Shown: positions 23,401 to 35,124 of the stretch, piece by piece
How the letters are laid out: each line of letters opens with the position of its first letter
Numbering within the stretch: the first letter of the stretch is position 1
NCBI GenBank assembly: GCA_021613535.1
Contig: CP075495.1
Span: 12,586,001 to 12,650,000 of the forward strand
Reading direction: 5' to 3'
Length of the DNA: 64,000 bases
Source of the DNA: Adineta vaga
Lineage: Eukaryota > Rotifera
Made by a program: the position numbers and the translations under genes
The notes under the pieces: model-generated
The model's input: the letters and a program-made list of their open reading frames with translations, nothing else
Database searches by the model: none
What the model was told of the DNA's origin: nothing

Positions 23401-25816
23401 CATGCATATGTTCGGCTTCGCTAAGTAATTCATGAAGATTTTGTTGAAAGATCGATTGTGGTTGACGTGGATATGCATTTAAACTAAAGAAAAGAGATAG
23501 AAGAGAAGAGAATGAAAGTAATTTCGATAAAGATAATTTACTGCGTTGTTGGATGATATTGAAGTGCAGCTAATGAGCGTCCAGTACGATCAGTTGCGAT
23601 TGCACGACATCGATGAAGAAGTGGAATAGGTGATGGAGTTAAATATTGATAAGCACGTTCATCATAAATAGAATTCGAAGATGAATCTATAGATTATAAA
23701 TTCCCAATATTAGTATAGAAACTTTTATAAGACTTTAATTTACCATGTTCGATTTTTTTATTTGTATTAGATAATTTATCCAAACTTGCAGTATAGACTT
23801 GTCCCATATTTGTGGAAAAAATAAGAGCATTTGTTCCTGCTACTATCTGTTCGATTGTTAATCGTTGTTTTGTTGACCATAAACATAATTTTGCTCGATT
23901 ATTAGTCGAATCACGTTCATGATAAAGATGTAACTATAGAGAGAAAAAATAAACTTTTTATAATCGAAATTTCTCAATACATTCATATATATTTACTTTA
24001 TTTGATTGTACATAAAATACTTTTAAATCATCATCAACATTTTCATCATCAAGAATCCCATTCGATTCAAGTTTTCCACCTACAACAGCAATTTGGGCAA
24101 CATGTGGAACACTACAATAGTCATTCAATAAACCATAAATTCGTTTTTTTTTGCTTTCCGTCTTACTGTTTTACAATTTTTCGATATTTATAATCATTTA
24201 ATACATAAATAGCATCTTTATTTGTATAACATACAATGGCATAATCACTACAAACAAGTTTTCGGACATGTTCAGTTATACTATTAAATTTTGTCACAAG
24301 TAATGGCTGTTGAATATATAAATCACTACTCTTGGGATGACCAAGATGTCCAGCATTAAGACCAAATGTAAATAATTGTTCATCATCAACAATTAATGCA
24401 ACATGAAAACGTCCACAAGCAATATGTGTTATTTTTCGATCTTTTATTTGACGAAATTGTACCTGAAATGAAAATATTAAATGAATAGTTTCATCAAAAT
24501 TCAATTTACTTTTGTTGGTACTAAAACTTTCGTTGCACCTGGATGTCCCAGTTGTTGATAATTGTTCAAACCACAACTCCATAAACATCCTCTGAAAATG
24601 AATAATACATCTAATTTCAAAACCGAATTCCCATCTAAGTTTTCGTTACTTTTCAGTGAGAAAATATGAACAATCACGTGTAACAACTATATCAATACAA
24701 CGATCTTGTTCAGTCTCTTTGATTGTTTCCATAGCCATTATTAATTTCGGAGACTATGAAAGAAACATCATAAAGATGAAATTCATTTTCTTGGTAACAA
24801 ACATCATTTCTTACTAAAACTGGCTCTTCATTATCATGTCCAAGACGACCACCAACACCAAAGCCACAAGAATAAACAGACCCATTATCAGATAAAAACA
24901 AGGTATGATATTTATCCATTTTAATCTAGCAAAATATTTTCAATATTTATACGATCTAAACGATTCTATCTTCATAGAAACCTTTTTTATACAGATTGCA
25001 TCACGACGAAATGTTTCGATTAATTCAGGTACTTTTTTTGCTGTTGACTATATATATATATAAGAATACAATAACATGAAATCTTTATACAATGTATGCT
25101 TATTTACTTGGCTATGTCCTAAATTTCCATTAGTATTTTCACCCATAGTATATACTTCATAACTTTCTTGAAATAGAATAAGCAACTTATAAAATCAATG
25201 AAAAAAGCACGAATCTACCGATATCTAATAATTCATGAGGTATTTCCACATGTGTATCTCGTATAACGTGATCGATATATGTTAAATGATCGTAATCTAA
25301 TAGATTTGTATTTGCACCGGCCTTTCAAAACAGAAAACAAGAATTCATGAACAAAAACAAATTCATCAAAAAACTATCTATACTTTAATAAGATTAATAG
25401 TATTATCAATTCTTCCATAGAATACACTGTAATGTAAGGCCTAAGAAACGAAATTTCTATTTTCAAATGTGTAACAAACGAATGTATTTACAGTGTAGCC
25501 TGATTCTAAATTTTTTGGATTGATATCAATCTTTTTTTGTTTTAATAGCCAGTCGATGATTGGCCATTTATCCGGTAAAGCCGAGCATATTTGTAATAGT
25601 GTTCGACCATATTTATCATGACCTATTTGCGAAAGATATGAATAATAAGAAACGAAAACAATTCAATTAACCTCTTGCGGAGTTTCCACATCGACATAAA
25701 TAATTGAGTATTATCTGTATGGGGATAGATTGTGATGCAACACGAATTAAATCGAGATAATGAGTCGTTGAACGGCATTTTGGTGTACAATCAATTTCAA
25801 TAGGAATAACGGGCAT
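20406..25816 (-). CDS. IBTK: IBTK, ankyrin-RCC1-BTB adaptor
   Basis: A long gene of many small exons on the minus strand. IBTK inhibits Bruton tyrosine kinase in vertebrates and is a CUL3 substrate adaptor. The start (25816) gives MPVIPIEIDCTPKC, matching the family's CTSKCR opening. In order: two or three ankyrin repeats (about 25750-25330, with the ESGYTALHYSVFYG motif); RCC1 repeats (about 25160-24165, with VYTMGENTNGNLGH, VYSCGFGVGGRLGH, LWSCGLNNYQQLGH); a linker; BTB domain 1 (23407-22980, DIILEINN...AHKYILSMRSPYF); BTB domain 2 plus BACK-like helices (about 22630-21965); a Ser/Pro- and Lys-rich tail; and a conserved C-terminal segment (EELAIQALHRLY, then ERVVPEIANPIWP). An acceptor-like TTCGTTCTAG stands 2 nt before the ATG. 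An intron splits most domains, so exon limits need transcript data. Confidence 0.93.
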
Positions 25817-26489
25817 ACCTAGAACGAAGATTTCTAAATGTCAAGGACGAGAATAGAAATCTAGTAAAATTGCATACTATTAAAAACACATTCTGCAAAA
25901 CAGAAAAGCAAAGGTAATTATGTCAGATTTGTAAAAACTTTCGTAAAAGACTGGTATTGCTCGTTCAGTGGGTAGCTATTGCAAAGTCGAAAAATGACGA
26001 CGTCGTCTACACGTTAACTATGGTGGCGCCACAAGCATTTACTTTCTAATTCTACTTCAATACATAGAATTCAATTTAAAATAATTTATTTCATATTTTC
26101 TATTTTCGATATTCTTTTCATTATCTCAAATTTCGTCATCTTTTTCTACTGTTCAATTTAACAACCAATGAAAATTTTTACTCAAATGACGTCATACAAT
26201 GTTATATTATTAATAGTTATGTATATCTGCTCTGCTTTGCAAATGCGCTGATTACTCAATGGTTGAAATTTCATTTTTCCGTTGTTGTTTTTTGAAGAAA
26301 ACAAAAATCCGTAACCATCTATTCATCCCTAGAGAAAAAAAAGGAGAAACAACTAGTAGCATATATCTCTTTTAAATTCCTCATATACTCTGTTAACTTG
26401 ATTCGTTTTTCTTTGAAATAATCAATGGTTATTTAAAATAAATATTTTCTTTTTCAGTATGTTGATCATTTTGATTTCGTTTATTTTTA
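25817..26489. promoter_or_regulatory. Bidirectional IBTK / CREB-like promoter region
   Basis: 673 bp between divergent start codons. Contains a CCAAT box (about 26164) and a perfect CRE at 26187-26194, and a pyrimidine tract TTTTCTTTTTCAG (AG at 26456-26457) 32 nt before the bZIP ATG. A short GC-richer patch lies at 25995-26035. Confidence 0.55.
26187..26194. promoter_or_regulatory. Perfect cAMP response element (TGACGTCA)
   Basis: The palindromic CRE consensus lies 296 bp upstream of the start codon of a CREB-like bZIP gene and 371 bp upstream of IBTK on the other strand. A CCAAT box lies about 20 bp away. CREB-family genes in mammals are autoregulated through CREs; whether this one is used is inference. 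Confidence 0.55.
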
Positions 26490-27665
26490 ATGGAAAATAA
26501 AACTTTTATACATATATCAGATCTTTCCTCAACAACAACTAATCATTCATCGAACAGTGAGATACCATTAACAGCAACTTCGAATTCATTTGTTCTTTCA
26601 CCTATAATCAACACAACAGTAACAACACCGACGTTACAAACTTTACAGGTGAGTTGAAACAAATCAAGGGAACAAAAAAGAAAAGAATATAAATGTGACA
26701 TGAACGACATTAGAAATCGTTTTTTAAGACCATACCTCAACATCAATCAACTAGAATTGATTCGGATAAGAACAAAAATAATACAAATAAAGGATCAAGT
26801 CGACTTGCTTCACAATCAACATTTCCGTATGTTATTTGAAAGATTATGAATACATTCTTTATTTCTATATTTTATAGTATTAAACAAGAACAGTTCGACG
26901 GTACATCTCTACGAGAACAATATTCAAACGCAAGAAATATACTAACATCCAATCAATTGGAAAAATCAAACCCTTTCCCATTGACAAGTATTTTTCTTCA
27001 AAAATAAAGAAAATCAAAATGATATTTATCCACTTTTGTTTTTATGTTATTAGTTGCATCTCTTCAACATAATCCGCGTGAATTACTCCACAGTCTATCA
27101 GCTATTTCAATGGCAAATATAAATGGTCATCTTGCATCAGGTCTAAATCCATCTCATTTACCAGAAAATGGTGGACCATACCTCTATTCAGGTATATATA
27201 ATGAACAACTTTCAAAACAATCTCTTGTTCTTCAAAAATAGGTTTGCCGAGTGATCTAGGCTCTAATTATAAATTATCTCGACCTTGCAATACTGACCTT
27301 CCATCTCCATCAAACTCATCGAATTCATCAAATCCTTCATCATCACATCATCAAGGAAGACGACATGATGAAGGTGCTGATCCAACACGTAAACGTGCTG
27401 TTCGTTTACAAAAAAATCGGTAAAAACAAATCCATTTCATTGATAATTACTTTCAAATTTTTCCGCATAATATTTCAGTGATGCCGCTCGTGAATGTCGT
27501 CGAAAGAAAAAAGAATATATCAAATGCCTTGAAGAACGTGTGACTGGACTTGAAACTCAAAATAAAGCCTTAATTGAAGAATTACGTCAATTAAAAGAAT
27601 TATATTGTCAACGTGAAGAAACAAATAATACTAATAATAAAACAACAACGACGAATACACGTTAG
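26490..27665 (+). CDS. CREB/CREM/ATF1-type bZIP transcription factor
   Basis: Six exons join in frame. The last two carry the bZIP: KRAVRLQKNRDAARECRRKK (basic region), then EYIKCLEERV and a leucine zipper with heptad leucines (L-ERV-GLE-NKAL-EELRQL-ELYC). This is almost the CREB1/CREM sequence, including the ending LKELYC, so it binds CREs as a dimer in the nucleus. Upstream exons are Ser/Thr/Asn/Gln-rich and include a short YSGLPSDLGS segment. I find no RRPSY-type kinase-inducible domain; the nearest basophilic sites are weak (SSRLAS). It may therefore act as a constitutive or repressor-like CREB form, or a KID exon may be alternatively used. The 3'UTR contains an ATT microsatellite. The next gene, DENND6, lies 650 bp downstream on the same strand. 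Confidence 0.9.
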
Positions 27666-28315
27666 ACAAATCTTTGCAAACAATTAAGTTATTTCTTTGT
27701 ATAATTTACATATTATTTTGTTTTTTTGCTATATCTATATTCTCTACATTTATATTTGTTGTGTAAACAGTTTACTTCTTTGTAATCGTGTATTTTTTTT
27801 GTATACGTCTATTATTATTATTATTATTATTATTTAAGTTTTGTTTTGTTTTTAGTCTATGTGATTTTTCTTTTGTGTGTTTATCATTTTGTGACAGTAT
27901 AAAGATATTCAAAAATTAATAATAATAATAAAACACAGTGGATGTGTATTCTTTTAATTAATGGATTTTTCCTTTTTCTAGACATGTTTGTGGACGAAAA
28001 TTAACAATGTAAGTGGTACTTTAGTTAGCAAATTAATAAATAAAGTATTACAGAGAAGAGAAGATAGAAATGCTTGCAGCGGAAGTAACATTAATGCGTT
28101 TAATTCCTCTTTGAAAAGCTATAGAACAGTGTTCATTCATTAGAATACATACTATATTATATAATCAGATAGAAAAGAAGACATTTTGAAGGACAATTGT
28201 TTTTTTTTTGTTGTATGGTTCTTATCGATATCTATGGAGCATGGTGCAAATAGTTGCGAAATACTTACTATTTCATTTGATCTTTGTTTTCTTTGATTAG
28301 CACTTTATCTATGCG
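27666..28315. other. CREB-like 3'UTR and DENND6 leader
   Basis: 650 bp, AT-rich, no frame of note. An (ATT)n run lies at about 27808-27834. AATAATAATAAAA around 27920 is a candidate poly(A) signal. CTTTGATTAG (AG at 28299-28300) sits 15 nt before the DENND6 ATG. Confidence 0.55.
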
Positions 28316-30902
28316 ATGGAACCAGCTCCTTCATCATCCAATATTTATCGTTCACATTCTGATCGTGATCTTCAATCAAATGAAAATCGTTTAACACGAT
28401 CTAATTTAAAAAGTTCTTCCTCAGCGTCGAATATTCCTCTTCAAATAGCAATAAATACAGTGATACCTTCCAATTCATCTGTACCTAATTCACCACTTCT
28501 ATTACCATGGGATCGTTTACAAAAATGGTTATATGGAATAGCTGTCGTTACATTCGATCTAGAGTTAGGACAATCAATTGAACTTCTAATACCAAATCAT
28601 TGTAAATTAACGGATAAAGAAAAATTAAATTTATCTTATCTATCATTTCCCGATGCTAATTCAACATTTCTTGGCGATACACAATATCATTTTCGTATAC
28701 GACATGAATCAACATTACCAAGTTATTATCAATATTACAATTCGATTGTTCCACCTGCCTTACAAGTCGATGCAAATTCCTTATTTGGTTATGTACATTT
28801 TCGTCAAATTCGTGATAAAACAGTGAAACGTGGTTATTTTCAAAAATCACTTGTACTTCTATCAAAACTCCCATTCATATCTTTATTTCTATCGATTGTG
28901 AGTGAACTTGGTCCAAATTATTTTCAATATGGTCTAACTAGTCTAGAAACATGCTGTCATTTAATGGATCATCAATGGCCTGAACCAGAACCAGGCAAAA
29001 CATTATTACTACCTCTACTAGGTAATGTTCTTCAAGTACGTATTCCAACCCATGGTGATAAACCATTCTCATCCTCAGATCTTGTTCAATTTCGTTCAAT
29101 TGTTACTGAAAATACAACGTCAAATAATAGTAATTCGATCAAATTTCCTATTGATGATGATTTAGACATAGACACATCATCTGCAAATAGTTCTCTAACT
29201 ACTAAATCTCAGGTAAGTTCACTTCTAATTCATATTTATTTATTTTCATTATAACTGTTTAACGTAGATTTCCACAACTACAGATCAACATACTTATACA
29301 TCGTTTGAATTTCTACAAAAACATGAACAACAATTACCTCGTTTAATTCCTTTTGTGCATGATGTGAATACATATCAATCATTATCATCAGTTTTAACAC
29401 ATATTCAACTTTTATGGGAATTGATTTTATTGAATGAACCAATTGCTATTCTGGGCACTTTTCCGACATATTGTTCACAAACTGTGCAAGCGCTTGGTAA
29501 ATTATGTTCCTAGTCTAATGTTAGAGAGAAAAAAAAATGCCAAGGAGAACCGAAAATACAATAAGAGTGTACATTAATAATAGAAGATTTGCATTCACAT
29601 TAAGATTGAACAGATATTCTGTGTCAAGAACGATAGGATAAAAAAATGACATCATTTTAGCAAATTTTATAAATGCTACTGTATTTCATCGAGAAAATGT
29701 TGTTAAGAAAATTTAGCCATTTTTGATAATAACAAATACATATATGAATCGTGACCAATGTCTTTCAATTTCTAGTCCATATGATCTGGCCATTAAGGTA
29801 TGCATCTGATTACCGTCCATTCTTTACTATTCATAACAGTGAATTTCAAGAGATTACATTTAATTCCTCGAAAAAACCTTCTAAAATATTCTCTTCATCT
29901 TCTCAAACTCCACCGATGCAACCATCGATTATTATTGGTGTAACAAATCCATTTTTTGCTAAACTTCTCAATCAATGGCCTCATATTATTCGTGTTAACG
30001 ATCATCAACAAGACCGATTAAAATCTCGACAGAATGAAAATTTTCTTTTCGTCGAACAGAATGAAACCAATCTTTCTCTACATGAACTTGAAGATTCAAC
30101 AACTGATTTATCATCATCACCTCAAACATTAACATCCATTTTAAAAAGATTTCCAACAAGTTCCAAACCATACAAACGTTCACGTTCAATTAATAACAAT
30201 TCTTCACATTTAACATTTGATATGAAACCTGGTCTTTATACAAAATATAAACCACATCTACAACGTGATAAAATCATTCTAAAAAAACTACAATCATCGA
30301 ATTCTCAACAACGTCCAGATACGGTTCAAAATGCTTTAATACGTCGTTTCTTTCTAGAATTAACACAAAGTTTTATTATACCATTGGAACGATATTTCGT
30401 TAGTCTTCTACCATTACGTAAATATTATCAACCTAATCGAAAACCACCGACAATTAAAAATTTTGATAATGAAGAATTTCTCAAAACACTTGATCAATAT
30501 GGTCCACAATTGACATCAGGATTAAAAGGTGATTGGAAAGATTTATATAAACATTTTATAACGACACCAAATTTTCGTTTGTGGTTATCCGATAGACAAC
30601 AAGAAGGAAATGCTAAAATCTTTTCTTTATACATTGAAACGATTGCTAATTGTCGTTTAGAAGAAGATTTGAAACTTTCAAAATTAACTGAAGTTGAATT
30701 AGTTGATTTATTATTAAAATTTCATGAATTAATCCAAAGATTAGAATCGAAAACAGATGATTTATTATTAACAATTGATCAAAGTAATAAAAATGATTAT
30801 AGACATAAATTACAAATGAAAATAAAAATAATAATTAATGAAAAATTATCTGAAGATATGAAATTATTGTTTAGTAAACAAGTTAAGCTTTCATCCTATT
30901 AA
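28316..30902 (+). CDS. DENND6A: DENND6-type DENN-domain RAB exchange factor
   Basis: Exons 28316-29212, 29268-29496 and 29776-30902 join to 750 residues. DENND6 proteins are guanine-exchange factors for RAB14 and related RABs in endosomal recycling. The match covers the whole family length: VVTFDLELGQSIE (uDENN), LSYLSFPDANS, FGYVHFRQIRDKT, KRGYFQKSLVLLSKLP, the cDENN segment with HDVNTYQSL and WPLRYASDYRPFFTIHNSEF, then GVTNPFFAKLLNQWPHIIR, a low-complexity insert, the KPGLYTKYKP motif, RRFFLELTQSFIIPLERY and GDWKDLYKHF. The second intron (279 bp) is longer than its neighbours. An out-of-frame ATG at 28311 precedes the chosen start by 5 nt. Rotifers may have a single DENND6, so A versus B is not meaningful. 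Confidence 0.93.
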
Positions 30903-31227
30903 TTTACTCTTCAATTATTTGTTTATTTCTTTCCTTATCTACCAATCAAATCGGTGATCAGAATCTAGTTTGTTTTTTTTTCTTCACTTCATTTTGTTTT
31001 CATTCTTGATTTCTCTAATAACTGAATACTCACAACATATTTATTGTATACTCATATTTTGTATTCTTTTCTCTATTGTTCTATAACAGAAGAAAAGAAT
31101 TTTTGTTTGTACTTTTAAAAAAAGAATGCTCAATATTATATTTAGGAGAAGAAGAAAAAAAAGAGCAACAAGTCTTTTGGGAAATATAGATATCATTCTT
31201 ATTATTTGTTTGTTTATTAGATGTTCA
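30903..31227. other. DENND6 3'UTR and MTRFR leader
   Basis: 325 bp of T-rich sequence without a gene. TTGTTTGTTTATTAG (AG at 31219-31220) precedes the MTRFR ATG by 7 nt and may be a trans-splice acceptor. Confidence 0.5.
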
Positions 31228-31867
31228 ATGACGAGTTTAAATTTATGTCTTTATAAATCTATTCAACGTATTGCTTGTTTAAGCAAACGGTAAGAGATTG
31301 TCAAAGAAAAAAACGAATCAAATGAAAATAGTTTGAATTTCATTTATATGTATTGTTTAGTCAAACAATTCTAAACGTACGTTTCGTCTCGACAGCATTG
31401 CCTGAGAGTTGGTATAAACGTTTTCCACCAATTGACGAAAAAGATATCGAAGAAAAAGCGATTAAAGGTTCAGGACCCGGCGGTCAGGCAATAAATAAAA
31501 CACAAAATTGTTGTCAAATAAAGCACGTTCCCACAGGTAAGTTTATTATTGTCTTATATCTTCGTTATTAGATAATTAGAAAATGAAGAAATTCTTCTTT
31601 GTAGGTATTGTTGTTACATCTCAACAAACGCGTTTTTTGGAAAAGAATCGTTTATTAGCTCGTCGTCAATTGCAAGAGAAATTGGATGTTCATTATAACG
31701 GTGAACAAGGTCTTGTTGCTCAATATAAACGAGAAAGAAGTGAAAAACGAGAAGCACAACGTTTAGAAACAAAGAAAACGTTAGAAAAGAAGCGTGCTTT
31801 CAAATCTGAACAAGATACTTATTCCAATACAAATTATGATGATTCATCAGACCAATCAGTTAAATAA
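31228..31867 (+). CDS. MTRFR: MTRFR (C12orf65-type) mitochondrial ribosome rescue factor
   Basis: Exons 31228-31289, 31361-31536 and 31605-31867 join to 166 residues, the family's usual size. MTRFR helps release peptides from split mitochondrial large subunits. The N-terminus (about 40 residues, Arg/Ser/Leu-rich) looks like a mitochondrial presequence. The domain carries [15 protein letters not shown], with the GGQ that reaches the peptidyl-transferase centre, followed by [23 protein letters not shown] and a Lys/Arg-rich tail that binds rRNA. There is no codon-recognition domain, which separates it from MTRF1 and MTRF1L. The stop codon is only 7 bp upstream of the ATMIN ATG. Confidence 0.95.
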
Positions 31868-31874
31868 ACACATC

Positions 31875-33532
31875 ATGAATTATTCGACAAGAGAATGTCG
31901 AACACCAACGTGTGAAGAACTTAATTATGAGACGAGTCAAGTTAAATGTCCCCATCGTGAAAACAATACTTCCGGAGAAAAATGTCAGAAAATCTTTAAA
32001 AATATCATGGCACTCAATGTACATCTTCAAATGTACCATAAAGAAATAGGCATTCTTACAGTTAGTCAAAGATCTTATCGAACCATAATTTGTTTTATAA
32101 ATATGTTGAATTCTAGGCATTTAATAAATATATATCATACGTAGGTCGTTTTCATTGTCCGATTAAAAATTGTACATTCCATCGTTGTTATGGACAATGT
32201 AGTTTTCTTCCATGGTCATCATCATCATCATCATCATTCTCAAGTTTTAATGCCGTACGATTGGTTAGTGATATAATTGATCTTTTCGATGATGTAAATA
32301 ACTCAACAATTTTCTATTTGTCTATTCTAGCATTATTTACGACAACATGGTTTAAAAAAAGAACAATGTTCAAAATGTTCAAAATCATTTGGTCTTCATC
32401 AAGATTTCATCGCACATGAAAGAATGTTTGTAATAATTTTAAATTTGCAATTAATAAAGAAACGATAATTTTTTTCATTAGTTGTGGTATTCAATGTCCA
32501 TTTTCTTGTTCGAAGTGTCATGAACAATTTCATAATCGAACTAGTTTACGACGACATCAATTGAAATTCCATACAGATTCAAATAGAACTTCTCCTGTCA
32601 TAAAGTAGAAGACATTTCTTTTGTAGCTTCGAAATGGAATAAACGAATCTTCTTTCTATAATCATAGTTCTTCTTCTTTATTAAAACCGAAAGAATATCG
32701 AAAACGACTCAATCGTCGTCGTCCTCTTTCATCTGATCAAATTGAACTTTCTCGTCAAATTATTCCTTCAACTCCACATTCATCAGTCATTATTAATCCT
32801 CACGCTTTAGCCCTTCTTAAAACTTTCAAGTCTGATTCAACATCTCGTTCATCTACAATAGATTCATCTGTTACATTTGAATCCACTAATAATAAATCAA
32901 CTCAAACAACCAGTTATGTTTCTGTTGGAACAGAATGTTGTTCCTTTGCTTTATCACAATCAATATCAATGAAAGTAACTGAACAAAAATCCAGTCAAAC
33001 AATGAATCATAGTAGAATGTGTAAAAAACGAACAAGATATTCTCTGTCATCTTCAAATCATTCAAATACATCACAATGGAAAAATATTCATGTCATCGAT
33101 ATGGAAACACAAATAGCATCTCCATTACGTTCTGATATGTCTATTCAAACCATAAATATCGCTTCCGATTCATTAGATTTTTTACCTAAATCACCAGAAA
33201 ACCATCATAATGTTATCACTCAAACATTACCTATATCAATGACATCAACAGAAATGCAAACAATCAACGAAATATCCAACCAATGCAACAATTTAAATAA
33301 CTTTCCAGAACAAGAATCTGTTGGTACATCATGCTTTTTTGATGATTTCTTATTGAATGATTTAACATCCTCAGTATTCTCTGATTTGAATGTAATAGAT
33401 TTATTTGATTTTATTGATAATGGCACACAAACATATTCAACGCTAACTAATCATGAAACACAAACAGTAGCCGATTGGAATGACATAGTGATACCTGAAG
33501 ATGAATGTATTCAAACGATTATGAATACTTGA
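31875..33532 (+). CDS. ATMIN: ATMIN/ASCIZ-type zinc-finger regulator with an LC8-binding array
   Basis: Five or so exons encode N-terminal zinc fingers followed by a Ser/Thr-rich tail. ATMIN (ASCIZ) activates DYNLL1 transcription and is itself bound and inhibited by DYNLL1 (LC8), a feedback loop. The fingers match: MALNVHLQMYH, then FHCPIKNC, EQCSKCSKSFGLHQDFIAHE, and a last CSKCHEQF...RRHQLKFH. The tail (32890-33525) carries at least nine LC8-type anchors: STQTT, SSQTM, ETQIA, SIQTI, ITQTL, EMQTI, GTQTY, ETQTV and CIQTI. An acidic/hydrophobic DLFDFIDN segment lies near the end. The intron after ERI is reached by a donor within ATGTTTG (AGA AT|GT). The start ATG at 31875 is close to MTRFR; an AG at 31858-31859 precedes it by 15 nt. 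Confidence 0.88.
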
Positions 33533-33751
33533 CATATAGATTTTTTTTCTTCTATAAATAAAACGGTTTTTTTTCTCAGTATGTTTGATATGCATTGATC
33601 GCATTTAATCTGTGACTAATGCGAAGGTTCAGTCACATCAAATATGTGTTGTATCTCTTTTACTAGAATCTATAGAAGTATTTATTTACAATCTAATATC
33701 TATACACAGTAAAAAAACCACAGAGTGTAACAAATAGAGAACAACATTCGA

Positions 33752-34546
33752 TTATTTTCGAATAGTTGAATTCATTGAAGGTGTCCGATAAACTAATAAC
33801 ATTTTATGATGAGTTGTTTTAATTTGAGCTAAAATTCTTCTTGAACTTATGATTTTTGTTGTGAGAATTTGTTTCCAATTAATTGGTGAATTAATTTCTC
33901 GTGAATCAACAAAACCTGTTGGTTGATAATTCTCTGGTGTTACTGGTGAATTATATTGAATTTTAAGACAAAAACGATAATCAGCTCGATTTATAATTGG
34001 TTCAAGACGTTCATCAACAAATTGATTGATTTGCTCTAATGATTTTACAACTTGCTGTTGAATATCATCTGTCGATGTTGTACTTAAGAAACTTTCATTA
34101 TGATTTTTTAATCCTGCATTATTGTAAGCAAGATAATATTCGTACATTTCAAGAACGGAATCGTCTAATTTTGAAACAACAAGAAAAGTAGCTAGTTTTA
34201 AGTAACCATGATAGATAGCTTGAGATACACCTTGAATCTAAAAGAGAATGTTATGAAGAACGTTTGTTTTCATCAACAAATAGTTTAATACCCAAGTAAA
34301 TACTGTTGAATTGAAACGTTTCTGTTCCGTAGGCGATGTTGGTCGTGTAAATAAAGGAACATGTAATGAACCAAGTTTTTTGGATGAAAAATGGTCATTT
34401 GAAAAAATGTGTCGTTTAGCAGTTAAAGCCGAAAGAGTGACAGTAAAAAGACGATGAATAAATAAGGCAGAATCTGATTCTGTATTAATATCTGATGGAA
34501 ATAATTTGTTCCATTCACGAGAATCAATGTACGTTGTTAACGACAT
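33752..34546 (-). CDS. HORMA-domain protein, HORMAD/Hop1-like
   Basis: Two exons, 34546-34304 and 34237-33752, join across a 66 bp intron to 242 residues. The reading open through that intron is broken by a TAG at its acceptor. Family members organise meiotic chromosome axes (Hop1, HORMAD1/2) or act in checkpoint and repair complexes (MAD2, REV7). The helix at residues ~25-45 (SALFIHRLFTVTLSAL) and the strand-rich section ending KLATFLVVSKLDDSVLEMYEYYLAY match the HORMAD/MAD2 core. The tail is short and lacks the long C-terminal extension of HORMAD1, so it may be a core-only form, or a REV7-like protein. No PHD, SWIRM or zinc finger is present. I rate the HORMA fold as likely and the subfamily as unsettled. 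Confidence 0.65.
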
Positions 34547-35124
34547 GAAAAACAGCAGTTATTTTGTTCGTTCGTTCGTTCGAGTTAAAAGATGAAATTA
34601 GAATTAACGGTTACGAATTGGATATATATACATATAGATATTTGTTTCGTTCTTTTAATATCACGCATGTACATATTTACTGTTCGTTCAATTCAGATTT
34701 AACAAAATTACTTTTAAATATTTGTTTCCCAGAGGGCAGTAGAATCTCGTGAGACAGCATCACTCATTCTAATCATAGCGATCATTTCCGATTAATGTTT
34801 TACTTTAGCAATCAATACTTTTCCATCATTATATCGAAAAACTGCATATTTACGACAACAATCGATTAAATATCAGTATCTGATCCACTATCAATCGTTG
34901 AAGAAATTTGCCATCTATCATCCATATCCGGTATGATTCTCAATTTTAAGAAAATATTTTCTCGTCACAAATCATCATAATGATAGATAATAACCCAATG
35001 CTAATCTTGTCTTAACCTGTTTTATTCATTGACTCGATGAAAAGTTCTATTTTAATATAATCTTCAGTATATTTTATTGTAAAAAAATTCAAGAAATATA
35101 TCAATGAATTGAAAGAAACATCTT
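34547..35124. other. Spacer between the HORMA gene and the thioesterase-like gene
   Basis: 578 bp, AT-rich. A (GTTC)n stretch lies at 34564-34582. A 62-codon frame starting there has no start codon context or family features. No gene seen. Confidence 0.5.

Noticed and set aside
34238-34303. Continuation of HORMA exon 1 as coding (MKTNVLHNILF ending in stop)
   Set aside because: A 66 bp GT-AG intron with a TAG at its end explains it and restores the HORMA frame.
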